This document shows, one piece after another, positions 35,526 to 46,028 of a DNA stretch of 64,000 bases (position 1 is the stretch's first letter; each line of letters starts with the position of its first letter). The stretch spans positions 24,163,059 through 24,227,058 of the forward strand of contig NC_089276.1 in the NCBI RefSeq assembly GCF_963678975.1. The letters run 5' to 3'. The stretch comes from Dysidea avara. Lineage: Eukaryota > Porifera > Demospongiae > Dictyoceratida > Dysideidae. The notes under the pieces were generated by a model. That model saw only the letters and a program-made list of their open reading frames with translations. It had not been told where the DNA came from and made no database searches. The position numbers and the translations under genes were made by a program.

Positions 35526-37021
35526 GTTGGAGGTGGAGGACATTTTCACAGCAATATCATCTCATTTCAATTACCATGCATGGAACCATGCATACATGAA
35601 AATCATGCATTATTTCAGGTAACTCACTCTGGTACTGGTGTGGTTTGCTGGCTTCTTGCAAATTTGGATGCACAACCAAAACTACCGCCATGGTCTAACT
35701 AGATCTTTGCTGGAAGTATTAGCTGCACATGTATATATTATGGTACATGCAACATACAATTCATATTGTGTGTAAGCACATATCATTGTTGCAAATAATA
35801 ATAGCATTACCCTACTCTTTCTGCATTTTTACTTAGCTAACTCACTACCCAGCTATAAGGACAACCTACCAACTCTACATTTCCTGGAAAAGACTAACTG
35901 TCACATGATATCTGTTCAACAGCTTTATGGTATAGCTACCTCATACAGATATTATTACCATTATGTAAGTAGCTGTTAAGTGCAAAACCACTGAAAACAT
36001 AAAGTTGTATAGCTAAACAGGAAATCTAATTTGAATACAGACTAGCAGATAGCTGATTGCATATCCATGCAGCAATTCGGACATATAGCCAACTATTTTC
36101 CAAGTATATACTCTGCTGAGCAGACAAAACAGAACAAAAATTTAAGTGTTGAAAGTGGCTATGAAGTGCATGTGTGTGTTAACCGTGTGAATAAAATGAC
36201 CTCAAGATCCAATCCTGTGATATTCTATTTTTCAAAAAAGCTTTTTGGCTTGCCAAAACTGCCTTTTTTTCACATTGTTTCAATACAATGTCAGTTCAAT
36301 CTTACAGTAGCCATATTTTCCAAAACTTTCCTGAGGGAGAATGCCCCCAGACTCCTTAGCCACATGGGCATGCCATATAGCTATGCATGCCAAATTTACT
36401 CCACACACTGGTGAGCCAACCTCCCTCCTCCATTGACACTTACCACACAAGCCTTCTCTTCACTATAACTGTTTGGACATTTGAGTCTGAACCATGAGAG
36501 ATACCCATCTCTCTCCTTCCTGTTTCTTTAAGGTGCTTGTAGCCACTTGCTCTGCTCTTTATATGAAAGTTAATATTACAACTAATAAAGAATGATATAA
36601 CTTTTTTCCGTTTCTCACCACCTTAAATTCCTTAAAGTTCAAGGTAAACTTAGCCATATGCTAACATAATGGTTATTACCACCAACTGATTTCAAATGAT
36701 TATTTTGTAGCCACCACCTTGTAAAGATAATTACCATCTCCTGAAATTTCTCAAAATTTTGGGAAATTTAGACACTTTGATAATGTGGTGGTACACACCT
36801 TCACCCATATGTGAGACACAGTACAGTCTCTTGCAATACACTAGCTAGTCCTGGAAGACATGTAGCTAGTCTTGTGTTCACTCAAACTCATTATTATAGC
36901 ACCTGATTATTGCACAGGTGGCTCAAAATGTATTTCATTGGATAGGCATGACAATGTGTATGTAGCAGTCAAAGGTTTAACTTTTGTACACTGTGAGACA
37001 TTAAAGTCAAGTGGTACCACA
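35526..37021. other. Intergenic, no gene seen
   Basis: Only short frames without domains (the longest, near 36067-36414, shows no family signature). No inverted-repeat element was identified. Confidence 0.4.
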
Positions 37022-37219
37022 TAGCCAGAAATTTTTGAGGGACAAAACTTTTGCGAATTTTGCGAGTAATGATAGCTTCCTGAAATATAATAGTGAAATG
37101 TTTAAGGTTATACACATAGCTTTTACCTTAAAAATTTTTTCTTGAATTAAAAAACGTAAAAATCGTATTTGACACAGTTTTGCAAAAGTTTAATCCCTTG
37201 AAAATTTCCCACTATAAAG
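37022..37219. mobile_element. Diverged inverted-repeat element, about 200 bp
   Basis: Left part 'gaaatttttgagggacaaaa' plus 'cttttgcgaa' and the reverse complement of the right part, 'gaaattttcaagggattaaa' plus 'cttttgcaaa', are inverted copies. The style resembles the TTTGACGAAT family but the ends differ. No target duplication is clear. Confidence 0.5.
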
Positions 37220-37602
37220 TAGAGCACAGGCCTGCCTGTAACTAAAATTGTAAAATGTGCTTGGTTATGTCCAATTACTGTTTCCTTAAGCATAAAATTT
37301 TACTTACATTGCTCCAATCTACCCAGCTATTAAATGGGAGCACATCAATAAGTACCTGGGTTGGAAAGTAAATACCAAATGTCCATGTCTCCCATAATAG
37401 GTGAGGTGTCCATGTGGGACTATGAGTGCCCACCCATACCTTCATCTAAGACATGGTAAAACCTCCTGTGAGTTATATACCAGCTAGTTTTACCCCAGGA
37501 GGATTCTCCTGCGTTGACTCACAGCACCTGAGTAGCCACACAGGTGTCCCAGCGCTGATTCACTGGGTAGTGAAGGCCTTGATTATTTTCAGGGATGTAG
37601 AA

Positions 37603-37631
37603 CAGTAGAGCGGTGCAGCACCACTCTACTG
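37603..37631. repeat. 29-bp hairpin
   Basis: CAGTAGAG-C-GGTGC and, after a short loop, GCACC-A-CTCTACTG are inverted copies. No flanking duplication is seen. Confidence 0.5.
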
Positions 37632-38087
37632 TGCAATTTTGTTGATGTGGTATAAAAGGAATGTATGTAATTATTTCGATTGGTACAATATTTTACAGTT
37701 TACTGCTCTACTTTACTTCACTGGGGAGAATTCTGTTCTTTTTTGTTTAACTTTGTGTGTACACCTGCATGTCCATGTGTATTTCTTTCCTCAGGCAACT
37801 GCTAAAGGAAAGCAGCAGTTATGGAGTATTTATTACAAGATAGAAAAGTGAACTACTGTGTAGTAGATTTTTATGAGGCAGGAAATTTTGCTTCTTGAGA
37901 AACTTTTATGCATTTATAATATGCAAACAATGTCATTAAACCACTTTCAAATGATTGAACTGCAAATTTTGAGACAGAAATTTTTCATAGACAGCTGCTA
38001 ATCCTCTAGATTATCCCTCTTAAAATTGGTAGGTTATAATAATAGCCAACGTGTTAACATCCATCTGTATATAGGAAACACACCATA

Positions 38088-38343
38088 TGTGACTGGATTT
38101 GCGAAAGGTACCTTTTCCACACATTTGACATGCCAGCAAACAAAATGATGTAACACTTGACTCCTTATACTGATACTGATTAACTTGCTCTTATTATCAA
38201 AGTGTAGCCAGATACTGTAGCTACATTCATTGAAAATGTCAAGCAATTATATGCCATAATCAAAAAGTTATGAAACTTTAAAGTTCAAAAAATGGGTCAA
38301 ATTTTGTGTGTGAAAAAGGTACCTTTTCACAAATCCGGTCACA
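38088..38343. mobile_element. 256-bp TGTGACYGG-type MITE, complete
   Basis: TGTGACTGGATTTGCGAAAG followed by GTACCTTTTCCACAC is mirrored at the right end by AAAGGTACCTTTTCACAAAT and CCGGTCACA. TA flanks both ends within CATATG contexts. This is the best-preserved of three family members in the window. Confidence 0.8.
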
Positions 38344-38724
38344 TATGACAGAATCTGAGCTAGAAAGGTAACATCTTGAGAACAAGGAAAATGTTTTTGA
38401 TAAGATAGCAAAAATGGGTGGACAAACTTTTAGTTAGAAGCATGAAGAGTAGCTATCAAATAGAAAATGATATAAAATTATGATGGCATAGAGAATGGCA
38501 AGAATAGTTTCATGCAGCAAGGACATTCTGTTTGCAGTGATAAAGACTTTCTACCTCATAATCCATACGGAGCTTGTAGTGAAATCATTATTTGACAACT
38601 ATAGAGCCCCATACTTGTCACTGATCTGGTCCTACTGTATATCCTTTGATGTAATAGTGGAGAGTATACTTTTACTGTAATTCCATATAGAAATAGAAAC
38701 TGCAACAGCTGCGCAACAGGTTTA

Positions 38725-38768
38725 ATATGACCAAGAGTTCACTAATATTATGAACTCTTGATATGACC
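38725..38768. repeat. 28-bp hairpin between 8-bp direct repeats
   Basis: AAGAGTTCA-ctaatatta-TGAACTCTT(G) lies between two copies of ATATGACC (38725-38732 and 38761-38768). The arms are perfect over nine to ten bases. The layout matches the palindrome at 26479-26542. Confidence 0.7.
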
Positions 38769-40060
38769 ATACAACTTTTTTTTTTTTAGTGAAATCAAGC
38801 AATTCTACCATCAACATTTAGCATATAATGATAATTTTATTATACACCAATGATTTTTTTATCAATGCACCTGGTTGCATTGTATATTGATGCTTTATGA
38901 TTGGTTACAGTCTGATCATTATTCCTACAACCTACTCTCACAAGTATTTCATTTACTTTCAAGTCACTTAATATGTATCGGGATGTACAACAAAGTTCAA
39001 AGCAAAAGTCACAAGTTCCTCAGTGGCAATGAAGGTCAATCCTTTTCTTTCCAAACACAGCCATCCAAAATCACTACCTTCAGTCAAATCCTAAGTTACA
39101 GTGAACTTCAATGAAGATGAAAGCCTGTAAAAAAAATTCCCATTGATATGACAATAAACTGTTGTAATTTTTAAAACTCAAATCAGAACGGGGACAAGTA
39201 AAATACAGTATAAGCACCAACAAAAGCTATTGACATGATAGTCAGTGTCAATAAACACCACTAAAACCTACTGACACCAACCAAGCAACTCAAGCATCAA
39301 ACACACTAGTTGTGTGGAGGGACATTTTTGGTGAGTTCGTGGTGAGCTAGGGTCGAAGAGAATGAAGTGACTGTCCAGGCGAAGCCAGGCCAACCCTAGT
39401 TCACCTTGAATTGACTCACCAAAAGCTTACCCACAAACAAACAATGAAAGACATTATTATGCTCAAGCAAACTTCAGTGTTAGGGTTAAAGTTGGGTTCA
39501 GCCTTGGTTTCTTCTTCACTGGTCTTCTTTTCGACTTGCATTAAGGTAGAAAAGACAGGAATTTGGTGGTAGTTAAATGGTTGGTACAGTAGATTAGTGT
39601 ATAGGTAGTGGCCAAGATCTGTTTGAGTCCAATTTTTTGTTGTTTTTTTAGTGTTGCACTGATAATAGGTTGAATTATTGGTAGCAGCCAATTTTACAGG
39701 TATTGGTATCAGTTACAAAGCGGAAATATTAGCCAATTAACCAAACCCCAAAATCAATCATTGATGATGGCAATGAACAGGCATAGATCCTTTACACCCC
39801 CGAGATAGGAATCTCTGCACACTTGTTGCACTTTAGTGATAGACTATCTGCACCATTAACAAATTGTTGTTAACCGGGTGGCAAAAATTTAAACCACTGT
39901 TCTACTGTTAATTTCATGTCATTAGCAGCAGCAGTCTTTTTCTCTACCATGAACAGGGCAATAGGGGGCAAATCATACTGCCAGAACTCACTGAGGGAAC
40001 CGTGTGACTGAAAACTTTGGTGAGCTGTCTTCACTGCATGAACGTCAAATTCACTGTGAA

Positions 40061-40102
40061 AGTATACCTTGTGTAAGTATACCTTGTGTAAGTATACCTT
40101 GG
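40061..40102. repeat. 15-bp tandem repeat, about 2.7 copies
   Basis: The unit AGTATACCTTGTGTA is repeated at 40061-40075 and 40076-40090, with a partial third copy. Confidence 0.8.
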
Positions 40103-40458
40103 GACAAGTAACCGAACCAGCGTAGTCATTTGTCTATTTCTTCTTTGACAGCACGTATTTAATTCTTACCGTTTGAATGATGTGGCAACTTTTGCTAGCT
40201 CTACTGACCTGAAACAACATCGCTTTAACTTATAATTTGTTGTTTTTGTACTTACCAATCCTTTGTTTATTGAATTGATGTAAACTTATCACCCCTACTG
40301 TCCATTGTAGAAAGAAACAGTAAGTTAAAGTTGAGCTACTAAAGCGTTAATTGTTATGCAAATCTAATATAATGCATGGGGGGGAGTAACTGATACAATG
40401 TAAGCTATGCAGTTATAGATTAGCTACCTTACATCCTTCTGAAAGGTGTTTTAGCTCA

Positions 40459-43225
40459 ATGGGAGGACAGAAGTTGAAATTCTCTACTGTGAAGAGGTAT
40501 AATAAGAAAAGGAAAGCCAGGCTAGCCAGCAAGAGTGACAAAAATGGATTTACTTTATCTTGAGATACCACTATTACTACTAATGGTACTACTGATGCAA
40601 TTATTTGCAGTAGCACTCTTGCTACTGAGGCAACTACCAGTGGTCCTATTGTTACTGATGGAATCACTAGTGGCACTGTTGCTACTGGCACTGACACTGC
40701 TATACAAAGATTGGAGATGTACAGGTTGGCAGATCATTGAGGCAACTTCAGAACATTTTAGTCTTGCTAAAATGAAGTTTAAACCTTCTCCACAAGTCAT
40801 AACATCTCTTCAAATTCATCCTAACTTTGAAAATAGTGTAACCATGGGAGATCATAGGGTCAACTGGGAGTGCCAATTTGTTCTCGTGTATGCTGTGTCA
40901 ATGATCTGATGCTGATCCTTAATGCAATAAACTAACTTCATTTCCGTGGAGGCAACTTGTGTGAAGATTTTTCTGAGGTTGTTTTGCATTACAAAGGAAA
41001 ATTCTATGGAACAGACCGTAAGTTATCACTTGGATTTTTACACATATAAATTTGTTTTCTTTTTACATAGGTAATACACTAATGGCCAGCATTGTCACTG
41101 TAGAGGGTAAGCAAACCATTAGACATAGGGAATGCCACATTGCAGTTCAGCAAGGAGTTGTGAGATGCGTTAAGTGTACTGCACATCGCAAAACTTTGCA
41201 CTCAACTGCTTCCAGGTTAAACAACCAATCAAATGCTGCATTATCACCTAGTGCTCATAGCAGTACTTCTCCAAACAGTCATGCCAATTTAAATTATTTG
41301 TCAACCCCAGAAATGACTACGTACCTTACAAGGTCAACTGAAGTCTAGCAGATGGTTAGGTAGCCGGCTGTGAGCAAAAGTTGAGAGATTAACAGAGATG
41401 CAAGGTAAATCATCTCAGGAGGAAGACTTGGTGACTGTTATAAACCAACACAAGAGTGAAATTATGAAGCAGTGTGATGAAGATTCATTTCAGTGCTTGG
41501 TCTGGAGGCAACAACGACAAGCATTAAGGAGTGGCAAAGGAGTTCGATGGCATCCACTTGTGATAAAATGGAGCTTATACCTGCACCACTGTAGTAGTGT
41601 AGCCTACAAAATGTTGAGGAATTTACGATGCTTGTGTCTACCATCTGAACACACTTTACGGGATTACACTCATTTTAATTCCACTGGTGCTGGATTCTCA
41701 GCTGCCACTGAAGACCAAGAGAGTATGCTAGATTGAATGATACTCCAAACCACAAGAATTTAGTCGGTTTGTTACTTGATGAGATGCACATTAAAAAAGG
41801 ACTTGTCTTCAATAAAAGCACTGGGAATATAGTTGGTTCTGTGGACTTGGGTGACATTCACAATGCCTTTTTGCGATATTCAAACTCTGAATCATGCAGA
41901 TAGTATGAGTGAAACCATTGGCAAAATATGTTTTGTTTATTATGGTTTTTGTTTTGTTTTAAAACCATTTCCCTATGCTCCGTTTCCTGTTGACTTAGTA
42001 AAGGGTCCTCAATTGTTCCCAATGTTCTGGGAAGCAGTTCATTGGTTAGAGTGTATTGGATTCAGTGTGATATCATGCATTTGTGATGGCACTACTTCTA
42101 ACCGGAGGCTGCATCATTTACTTACTAATTCACAATCTGACAAGCATAAGGTGTTGAACAAATATAGTGAAGAAAAACAGTACAATTACTTAATTTGTGA
42201 TCCACCCCACTTAATCAAGACAGTAAGAAATTGTTTTGCATCAAGGCTGCTATGTGTAAGTTTGTACTGTATAATTGATTACATGTGCCTAAACTAATAT
42301 TTCTTTATTGTAGTGTTCTGGACAGGACATTAGTTGGAAGCATGGTGTTGATTTACACAATCAGAATATGGGAGCAGGTCCTAAAGTTGCAATGGTCCAC
42401 AAACTCAAGTATGAGCACATCCATCTCACATCTTTTTCAAAAATGAGAGTAGACCTTGCTGCACAGGTACAGCATATGGGTATAGCAAATATTTTTTTTT
42501 TTACATCTATAGGCATTCAGTGGGACTGTATCTAATGCAATTAGGATGACAGGTGCATGGACCATATGCACAAGCAACTGCTACCTCCGTTAATGTGTGA
42601 CAAGTTTTTGACTATCTTAATGTTGACAATTATGACAAGGGGAAGGAAACAAGAGAAATTTCAAGAGCCATACACTAATAAGGATGATTTTCGACTAAAG
42701 GCATGCATATACTTAGTATTTTATTAGTAATTATGTGTTTCAATGTTTCAGTGGCTTAGTGATGACTTCACAACGTACATGAAGAAATGTAAGGAATCTG
42801 TGAAAGCTAGACAGGGCTACAGTAAACAACAGAAGCAGAGGAATCTTTTACATAAATTAACACAAGAAGGGATTTCAATCACAGGTGTGTAGCATGCACT
42901 AGGTTTTATTGTTAAAAGTAACAACTGCTGTATGTGTTTTGTTTAGTGTCTTCATTTGTTGAGTTGGTTCCTATCATTCTAAGTACATTTTTCTTAAGTG
43001 ACAAGGTGTGCCAGGATCCCCTAGAAAAGATTTCTGACCAACAACGGCAAAGGGGAAAAAAATGATAATCCAATGGCACGTGAAAACTTGCAAGCGCTGA
43101 GAGTTGTGGGAGACATTAATGTCAGATCAATTGTTGGCAATTGCAGAGGAAAGAAGAGGACTGCTACATTTGCAGAGATTGGTGCACCTCTACAAAAATG
43201 TAAACAGAAAATCAAAAAGAAGTAA
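40459..43225 (+). pseudogene. P-element/THAP9-like transposase, intron-bearing, broken
   Basis: Scattered exons in order carry P-element transposase motifs: LLLDEMHIKKGLVF with GSVDLGD (first catalytic Asp, about 41775-41865), FPMFWEAVHWLECIGF, CDGTTSNRR (second Asp), DPPHLIKTVRNCF, and CQDPLEKISDQQRQRG near 43010. Small introns remain recognisable: 41018-41070 (GTAAGT...TAG, 53 bp), about 42256-42314, and about 42468-42512. The N-terminal part starts MGGQKLKFSTVKRYN, and I see no THAP zinc finger. A stop at about 40552, several frame changes and a shift near 43058 disable it. The retained introns show a copy made by DNA transposition or segmental copying, not by reverse transcription. Confidence 0.8.
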
Positions 43226-43229
43226 TACA

Positions 43230-43930
43230 TTATGATTAACATGCATTGTAAAACAGTTTTTTCTCAAAGATTTAGATTTTTGTGTTGGTTTTTTATTGCT
43301 CTTTTCCATATAGCCTTTCGTAAATGCATGGATGCGAACTACAGTAAACACTTTCAACAGGTCATCGCTAATTTCTACAGCAGTCAATCCCATTGTAAGG
43401 TCCCAGTAGAATCGGGCATCTACGTCCAATAATGCTTTGTCCAAAAGTGATGTTCTAATGTCAGTCAGTTGACTAGCATCTCCATCTTACAAGCATTTAC
43501 ACACTTGCTCAATAGCTATCAGGCACTGGTAAAGCATTTCATTGATGTGAATTAAGCCACCATGGCCTATAGCTTCAATCCAACAGTGCTGATTCCAGGC
43601 CAGTTGGACCATCTGACTGGAGCAGCAACAGAGCATCAACCTTGAAATGGAGTTTTTAATAACATATCCACCGATGTAATTTATTACATTTCTTTCTTAA
43701 AATGTCAGTTCATTAGGGTTTTCTGTACTGTGGTCTCCATCTTGGGAACTCGTACTTAAAGATTGTCTTAAAGATTGCAACCTTGTATGCAGCATTTTCT
43801 TGAAGATTTCTTCAGTCACATAGTGTCAAAATAATGGGTTTAATTCTAACCTCATGCTACTACAAAATTCCCTCAAATCTTTTTCAAGTTGATCATCAAT
43901 AGATAGTTATGGTAAGCATGCCATAGTTTT
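43230..43930 (-). pseudogene. Second transposase-like remnant, opposite strand
   Basis: Minus-strand sequence reads coding-like over about 600 bp: DDQLEKDLREFCSSM (about 43890), then ERNVINYIGGYVIKNS (about 43680), WNQHCWIEAIGHGGLIHINE (about 43590), and DARFYWDLTMGLTAVEI with VVRIHAFTKGYMEKS (about 43300-43430). Two in-frame TAA codons interrupt it (near 43700 and 43497). The 'YIxGYV' block and the Lys-rich tail are reminiscent of hAT- or P-type transposase ends, but I cannot assign the family. It faces the P-like pseudogene, ending within a few bases of it. Confidence 0.5.
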
Positions 43931-44043
43931 GACAGATTTATACCCTTTTAAAACAAGGCTTCTAACTTTTGCTACAATTTGAGCAAAAACTCTTAGCTAA
44001 GTCTTTTTTTTTGGTAGTATTTTCATCACTGCCGTATGAAAGA

Positions 44044-44080
44044 TATTCTTTATTTATTTATTTATTTATTAATACTTTAC
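44044..44080. repeat. TTTA microsatellite
   Basis: TTTATTTATTTATTTATT. On the minus strand this is an AATAAATAAATA tail, as left by some LINEs or SINEs. Confidence 0.7.
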
Positions 44081-45138
44081 AGGACTGTACAGATCAATAA
44101 ACAAAATTAAACTAAAGAGCTTAAATGATTAAATTACACCAGTGTCTTGCACTGGTAGCCATAATTAGAGCTACCCAAGTCTGTGGTCCTTCCAAAGCTT
44201 ACGTGCAAACCTACAAGAGGTAACAGTTTGCTACTTCAGACGTTCTTACAGTAGAATGAGACATCACTACATGGCTACGGTAGTGCTAGTAGAAATTATT
44301 TTGGGTTTGGCATTTATAATAGAAAGCTTTCAATGGAGGTGCAGATGGTAGTGTGAAAAACAGCCAAACAACCAGATTGGTGTAAAGGGTCTATGGAACA
44401 GGTGAATATAAAGAAAGCAGTGAATGTAGTAGTAAGTGGTACCACATTTCTTGTTTATAACTGTTTAGGCTTGTTTGTTTGCAAAAGTATGGCTGCAAGG
44501 CTATAGCAGGCTGTGCATATTCATCACAATTAGTCGATCACTCTTTACAAAGGGTCTGGAATCCGACTAAAAACACTGTTTGAGAAGCTGGCTTAGCTCT
44601 TTTATAACTACTTTACCTCCTTTTCCATGAAAGGGGTTAGTGGCAAAACTGTAGCAAACATTGTAAAAATCGGCCCCCACATAATTGATTATACAAATGC
44701 AATTTACTTCCTGTTCTGAAGAATTGAAGAACATCGGTTAATATCAGTTACAGGATTACGCAAATAATTGGTATTGGTAAATGTGAAAAAATGTAAATCG
44801 GTGCAACACTATTTTTCCTACATTTTCATCTAAGCTATTGTCGGCCAGTGTCAACAGCTTTTGGTGGTGCTTATCATCGGTGTCAATAGCCTCAGCCATT
44901 TATTAATATGTGGAGTTCCATTCAACTATCCTAATGGAGCATACATATTATTCAAATGGAATTGACAAAATACTCTAATAGAACAATCACTACTATCATT
45001 TAAATAATCAGACAATCATGATCCTACTGTAATTTCCTAGGTGAAATTTCAATGACTTTTGAGCAACTATAAAATTTATAAAATTTTACCTTTAAATTTA
45101 GGAAACATTAGAGGTACATAAATTGTATAGAGTGCATA
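44081..45138. other. Intergenic, repeat-derived
   Basis: Contains the right TAGTGTTGCACYGAT-type terminus (44797-44811) and an inverted TCTATTAGAGT unit at about 44970. No gene is supported. Confidence 0.4.
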
Positions 45139-45142
45139 TTAA

Positions 45143-45832
45143 CCCTTAAATGGGCATAAACCTATATATAGGCAGATTACGCATGCCCCTGGAAAACGCA
45201 TAAGCCTATATATATAGGCATTTACACAAGGCTGTAAACAAAACGCTGTAAACAAAACGCTGTAACTTTCGAAGCGTTCATCGTATGGCTTTGTAATTTG
45301 TGCCATTCTACTTGTGATGTAATAAGCATTAAAATGATACCTAGGGGTTACCCTATGACCAAAGTATAGGAACTAAAACTCGCCGTGAAAATAATTCTTA
45401 ACAAAGAACTACAAAAACGTGCTACATATCTTTAGAAAATGACCCAAAACTCCTTGCCAGTTGGTCCGAATTGCTGCAAACAAGTATTAGTCGAATCGCC
45501 ATTCAATGGCAAATCAGGCCATATACAGCTCACGTGATTAAACCCACAATCAATATGACAGGCAAGACAAAGAATGTTCTGTTGTGATAAAGTGAGACGT
45601 TATTCTTCTTCGCTTTATGACAAGTAAACCTTTGTTGTTATAGTGGTTATTTAGTCTTCCCCAAGTAGGTCAATGAATAAACTTTCTATTGATATCTCGT
45701 TTTAGGCTAATAGAGTTAGGAAAGGCTATCTTGCCTCACCATATACGTTTGCTTTGTCTAAACACATATTCCTTAAAAGTTACGTCCACATTCACAGCTC
45801 AATTCCTTAAAAGTTTCATGCGCGTTTAAGGG
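45143..45832. mobile_element. piggyBac-like MITE, 690 bp, TTAA duplication
   Basis: CCCTTAAATGGGCAT at the left and ATGCGCGTTTAAGGG at the right are inverted ends, flanked by TTAA at 45139-45142 and 45833-45836. TTAA plus CCY-type ends are diagnostic of piggyBac elements. The interior is non-coding. It is about two-thirds similar to the copy at 46993-47662, sharing 'cgctgta', 'gtgatgtaataag' and 'ctcacgtga'. It lies just past the F-box gene poly(A) signal. Confidence 0.85.
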
Positions 45833-45872
45833 TTAAACAGATAAATACAATTGATGTGTGATGTAGGGAAAT

Positions 45873-45878
45873 TTTATT
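45873..45878 (-). promoter_or_regulatory. Poly(A) signal of the F-box gene
   Basis: Minus-strand AATAAA about 150 bp beyond the stop at 46029-46031. Confidence 0.5.
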
Positions 45879-46028
45879 ACGATAGTAAATCACATTGTTC
45901 GCTCATGAAGCCATGATGGATAATATTAGTGTTCTGCCTACACAAAGTTACTACTCTGTACATATGTCTAAAATGAGATGAACTATATTATTCAAAATAT
46001 GATGGCACGATTGGCACCAAAGAAATTC

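Larger units (their letters stand above)
39650..44811. mobile_element. Possible composite element bounded by TAGTGTTGCACYGAT
   Basis: TAGTGTTGCACTGATAATAG begins at 39650, and its inverted form ATCGGTGCAACACTA ends at 44811. Short T-runs flank both. These ends resemble hAT-type termini. Between them lie a P-like transposase pseudogene (plus) and other transposase remnants (minus). The termini could instead belong to two separate small elements, so the pairing is tentative. Confidence 0.35.

Noticed and set aside
36067-36414. 115-aa plus-strand frame
   Set aside because: No recognisable motif and low-complexity AT-driven composition; no supporting signals.
40535-40909. Leucine-rich 124-aa plus-strand frame resembling a membrane protein
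   Set aside because: It is an alternative frame of a degenerate ACT/GCT-type simple repeat inside the P-like pseudogene region. The hydrophobic look comes from the codon shift.
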